NCBI RefSeq assembly: GCF_006440775.1
Contig: NZ_VFTZ01000009.1
Span: 186,001-250,000, forward strand
DNA from: Mesorhizobium sp. B2-7-2
Lineage (GTDB): Bacteria > Pseudomonadota > Alphaproteobacteria > Rhizobiales > Rhizobiaceae
Reading direction: 5' to 3'
Length of the DNA: 64,000 nt
Shown: positions 63,687-64,000 of the stretch, piece after piece
Position numbering within the stretch: position 1 is the first letter of the stretch
Layout of the letters: every line of letters begins with the position of its first letter
The notes under the pieces: generated by a model
The model's input: the letters and a program-made list of their open reading frames with translations, nothing else
The model's database searches: none
What the model was told of the DNA's origin: nothing
Position numbers and translations under genes: made by a program

Positions 63687-64000
63687 TGATGAAACGCGTC
63701 GCTCTGATGTCGAAACGCATGGCCCTTGCTCTTCCGTTCTTTCTGGCCGCCGTTCTTCCGGCATCGGCATCGGCATCGGCCGCGGTCAAGGCTTCCGATG
63801 TCATCGGCCGCGCGATCGACGGCTTCGTCCGCCCCGCCTATGCCAGCCTCGACGAGCATGCGGGGGGCCTGACCACGGCGATGCACCAGCTTTGCGAAGC
63901 GCCGTCCGGGCAAAATCTCGAAGCGGCGCGCGCGGCGTTTTCCGGCACGGTCGAGGCCTGGTCGGTGGCCGAGATCATCGCCTTCGGACCGATCAAGGAG
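63683..64000 (+). CDS. Imelysin-family protein, cut by the window edge
   Basis: The first 106 residues are visible: a signal peptide with an Ala/Ser repeat (FLAAVLPASASASAAV), then SDVIGRAIDGFVRPAYASLD and FSGTVEAWSVAEIIAFGP, as in imelysin N-termini. GGAG precedes the ATG. It is a second, different imelysin in the same operon; the GxHxxE motif would lie beyond the edge. Confidence 0.85.
   Translation, partial: MMMKRVALMSKRMALALPFFLAAVLPASASASAAVKASDVIGRAIDGFVRPAYASLDEHAGGLTTAMHQLCEAPSGQNLEAARAAFSGTVEAWSVAEIIAFGPIKE

Overview
The window looks like a chromosomal segment of an alphaproteobacterium of the order Rhizobiales, most probably Mesorhizobium or a close relative. This rests on the high GC content, the ffs-dnaX-ybaB-recR and cytochrome c-kdsB-pheA gene orders, a DnaX without the zinc cysteines, a perfect Irr-type iron box, and several families of palindromic intergenic repeats of the kind common in that genus. 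I see no integrase, insertion sequence, CRISPR array or prophage. Base composition and codon use look even throughout. One tRNA (Thr, CGU) and one SRP RNA are present.

Region 1 (1-16.6 kb) is a catabolic island for an aromatic compound, built as two divergent arms around 9.6 kb. The minus arm holds a phytoene-desaturase-like flavoenzyme, a complete peptide-type ABC importer (binding protein, two permeases, two ATPases), a two-domain flavin monooxygenase/old-yellow-enzyme fusion of the 2-aminobenzoyl-CoA or salicylyl-CoA type, and the start of a short-chain dehydrogenase. The plus arm holds a cyclase-family metal hydrolase resembling isatin hydrolase, a second flavoenzyme, a MarR regulator and a two-subunit 2-oxoacid:ferredoxin oxidoreductase. 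Together they suggest uptake and oxidation of an indole- or anthranilate-related compound. This is an inference.

Region 2 (16.6-26 kb) holds a split-barrel flavoprotein with a perfect FNR/FixK box. Next comes a run of minus-strand genes: EF-hand protein, ECF sigma factor, putative anti-sigma factor, periplasmic sensor-like protein, GCG_CRPN peptide, DUF1800 and DUF1501. A second GCG_CRPN gene lies on the other side. Small hypothetical genes, tRNA-Thr and a proline-rich membrane protein follow.

Region 3 (26-32 kb) has a ligase-associated DNA-repair pair (ATP-dependent ligase and beta-lactamase-fold exonuclease), a TPR-methyltransferase, a lipoprotein, a small P-loop kinase and ghrA. Region 4 (32-40 kb) is a yej peptide importer operon with two binding-protein genes. 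Region 5 (40-51 kb) is mostly housekeeping: membrane-anchored cytochrome c, kdsB, pheA, a VapBC-type toxin-antitoxin pair with a 24-bp palindromic operator, Dabb protein, nudC, HIT protein, ffs, dnaX, ybaB, a SleB-type hydrolase, recR and a lytic transglycosylase.

Region 6 (51.5-59.5 kb) is a second peptide-type ABC operon followed by a gabT-like aminotransferase and a convergent ferredoxin-reductase-type flavoprotein. Region 7 (59.6-64 kb) is an iron operon behind an Irr box: imelysin, bfd, bacterioferritin, di-heme oxidoreductase and a second imelysin cut by the window edge.
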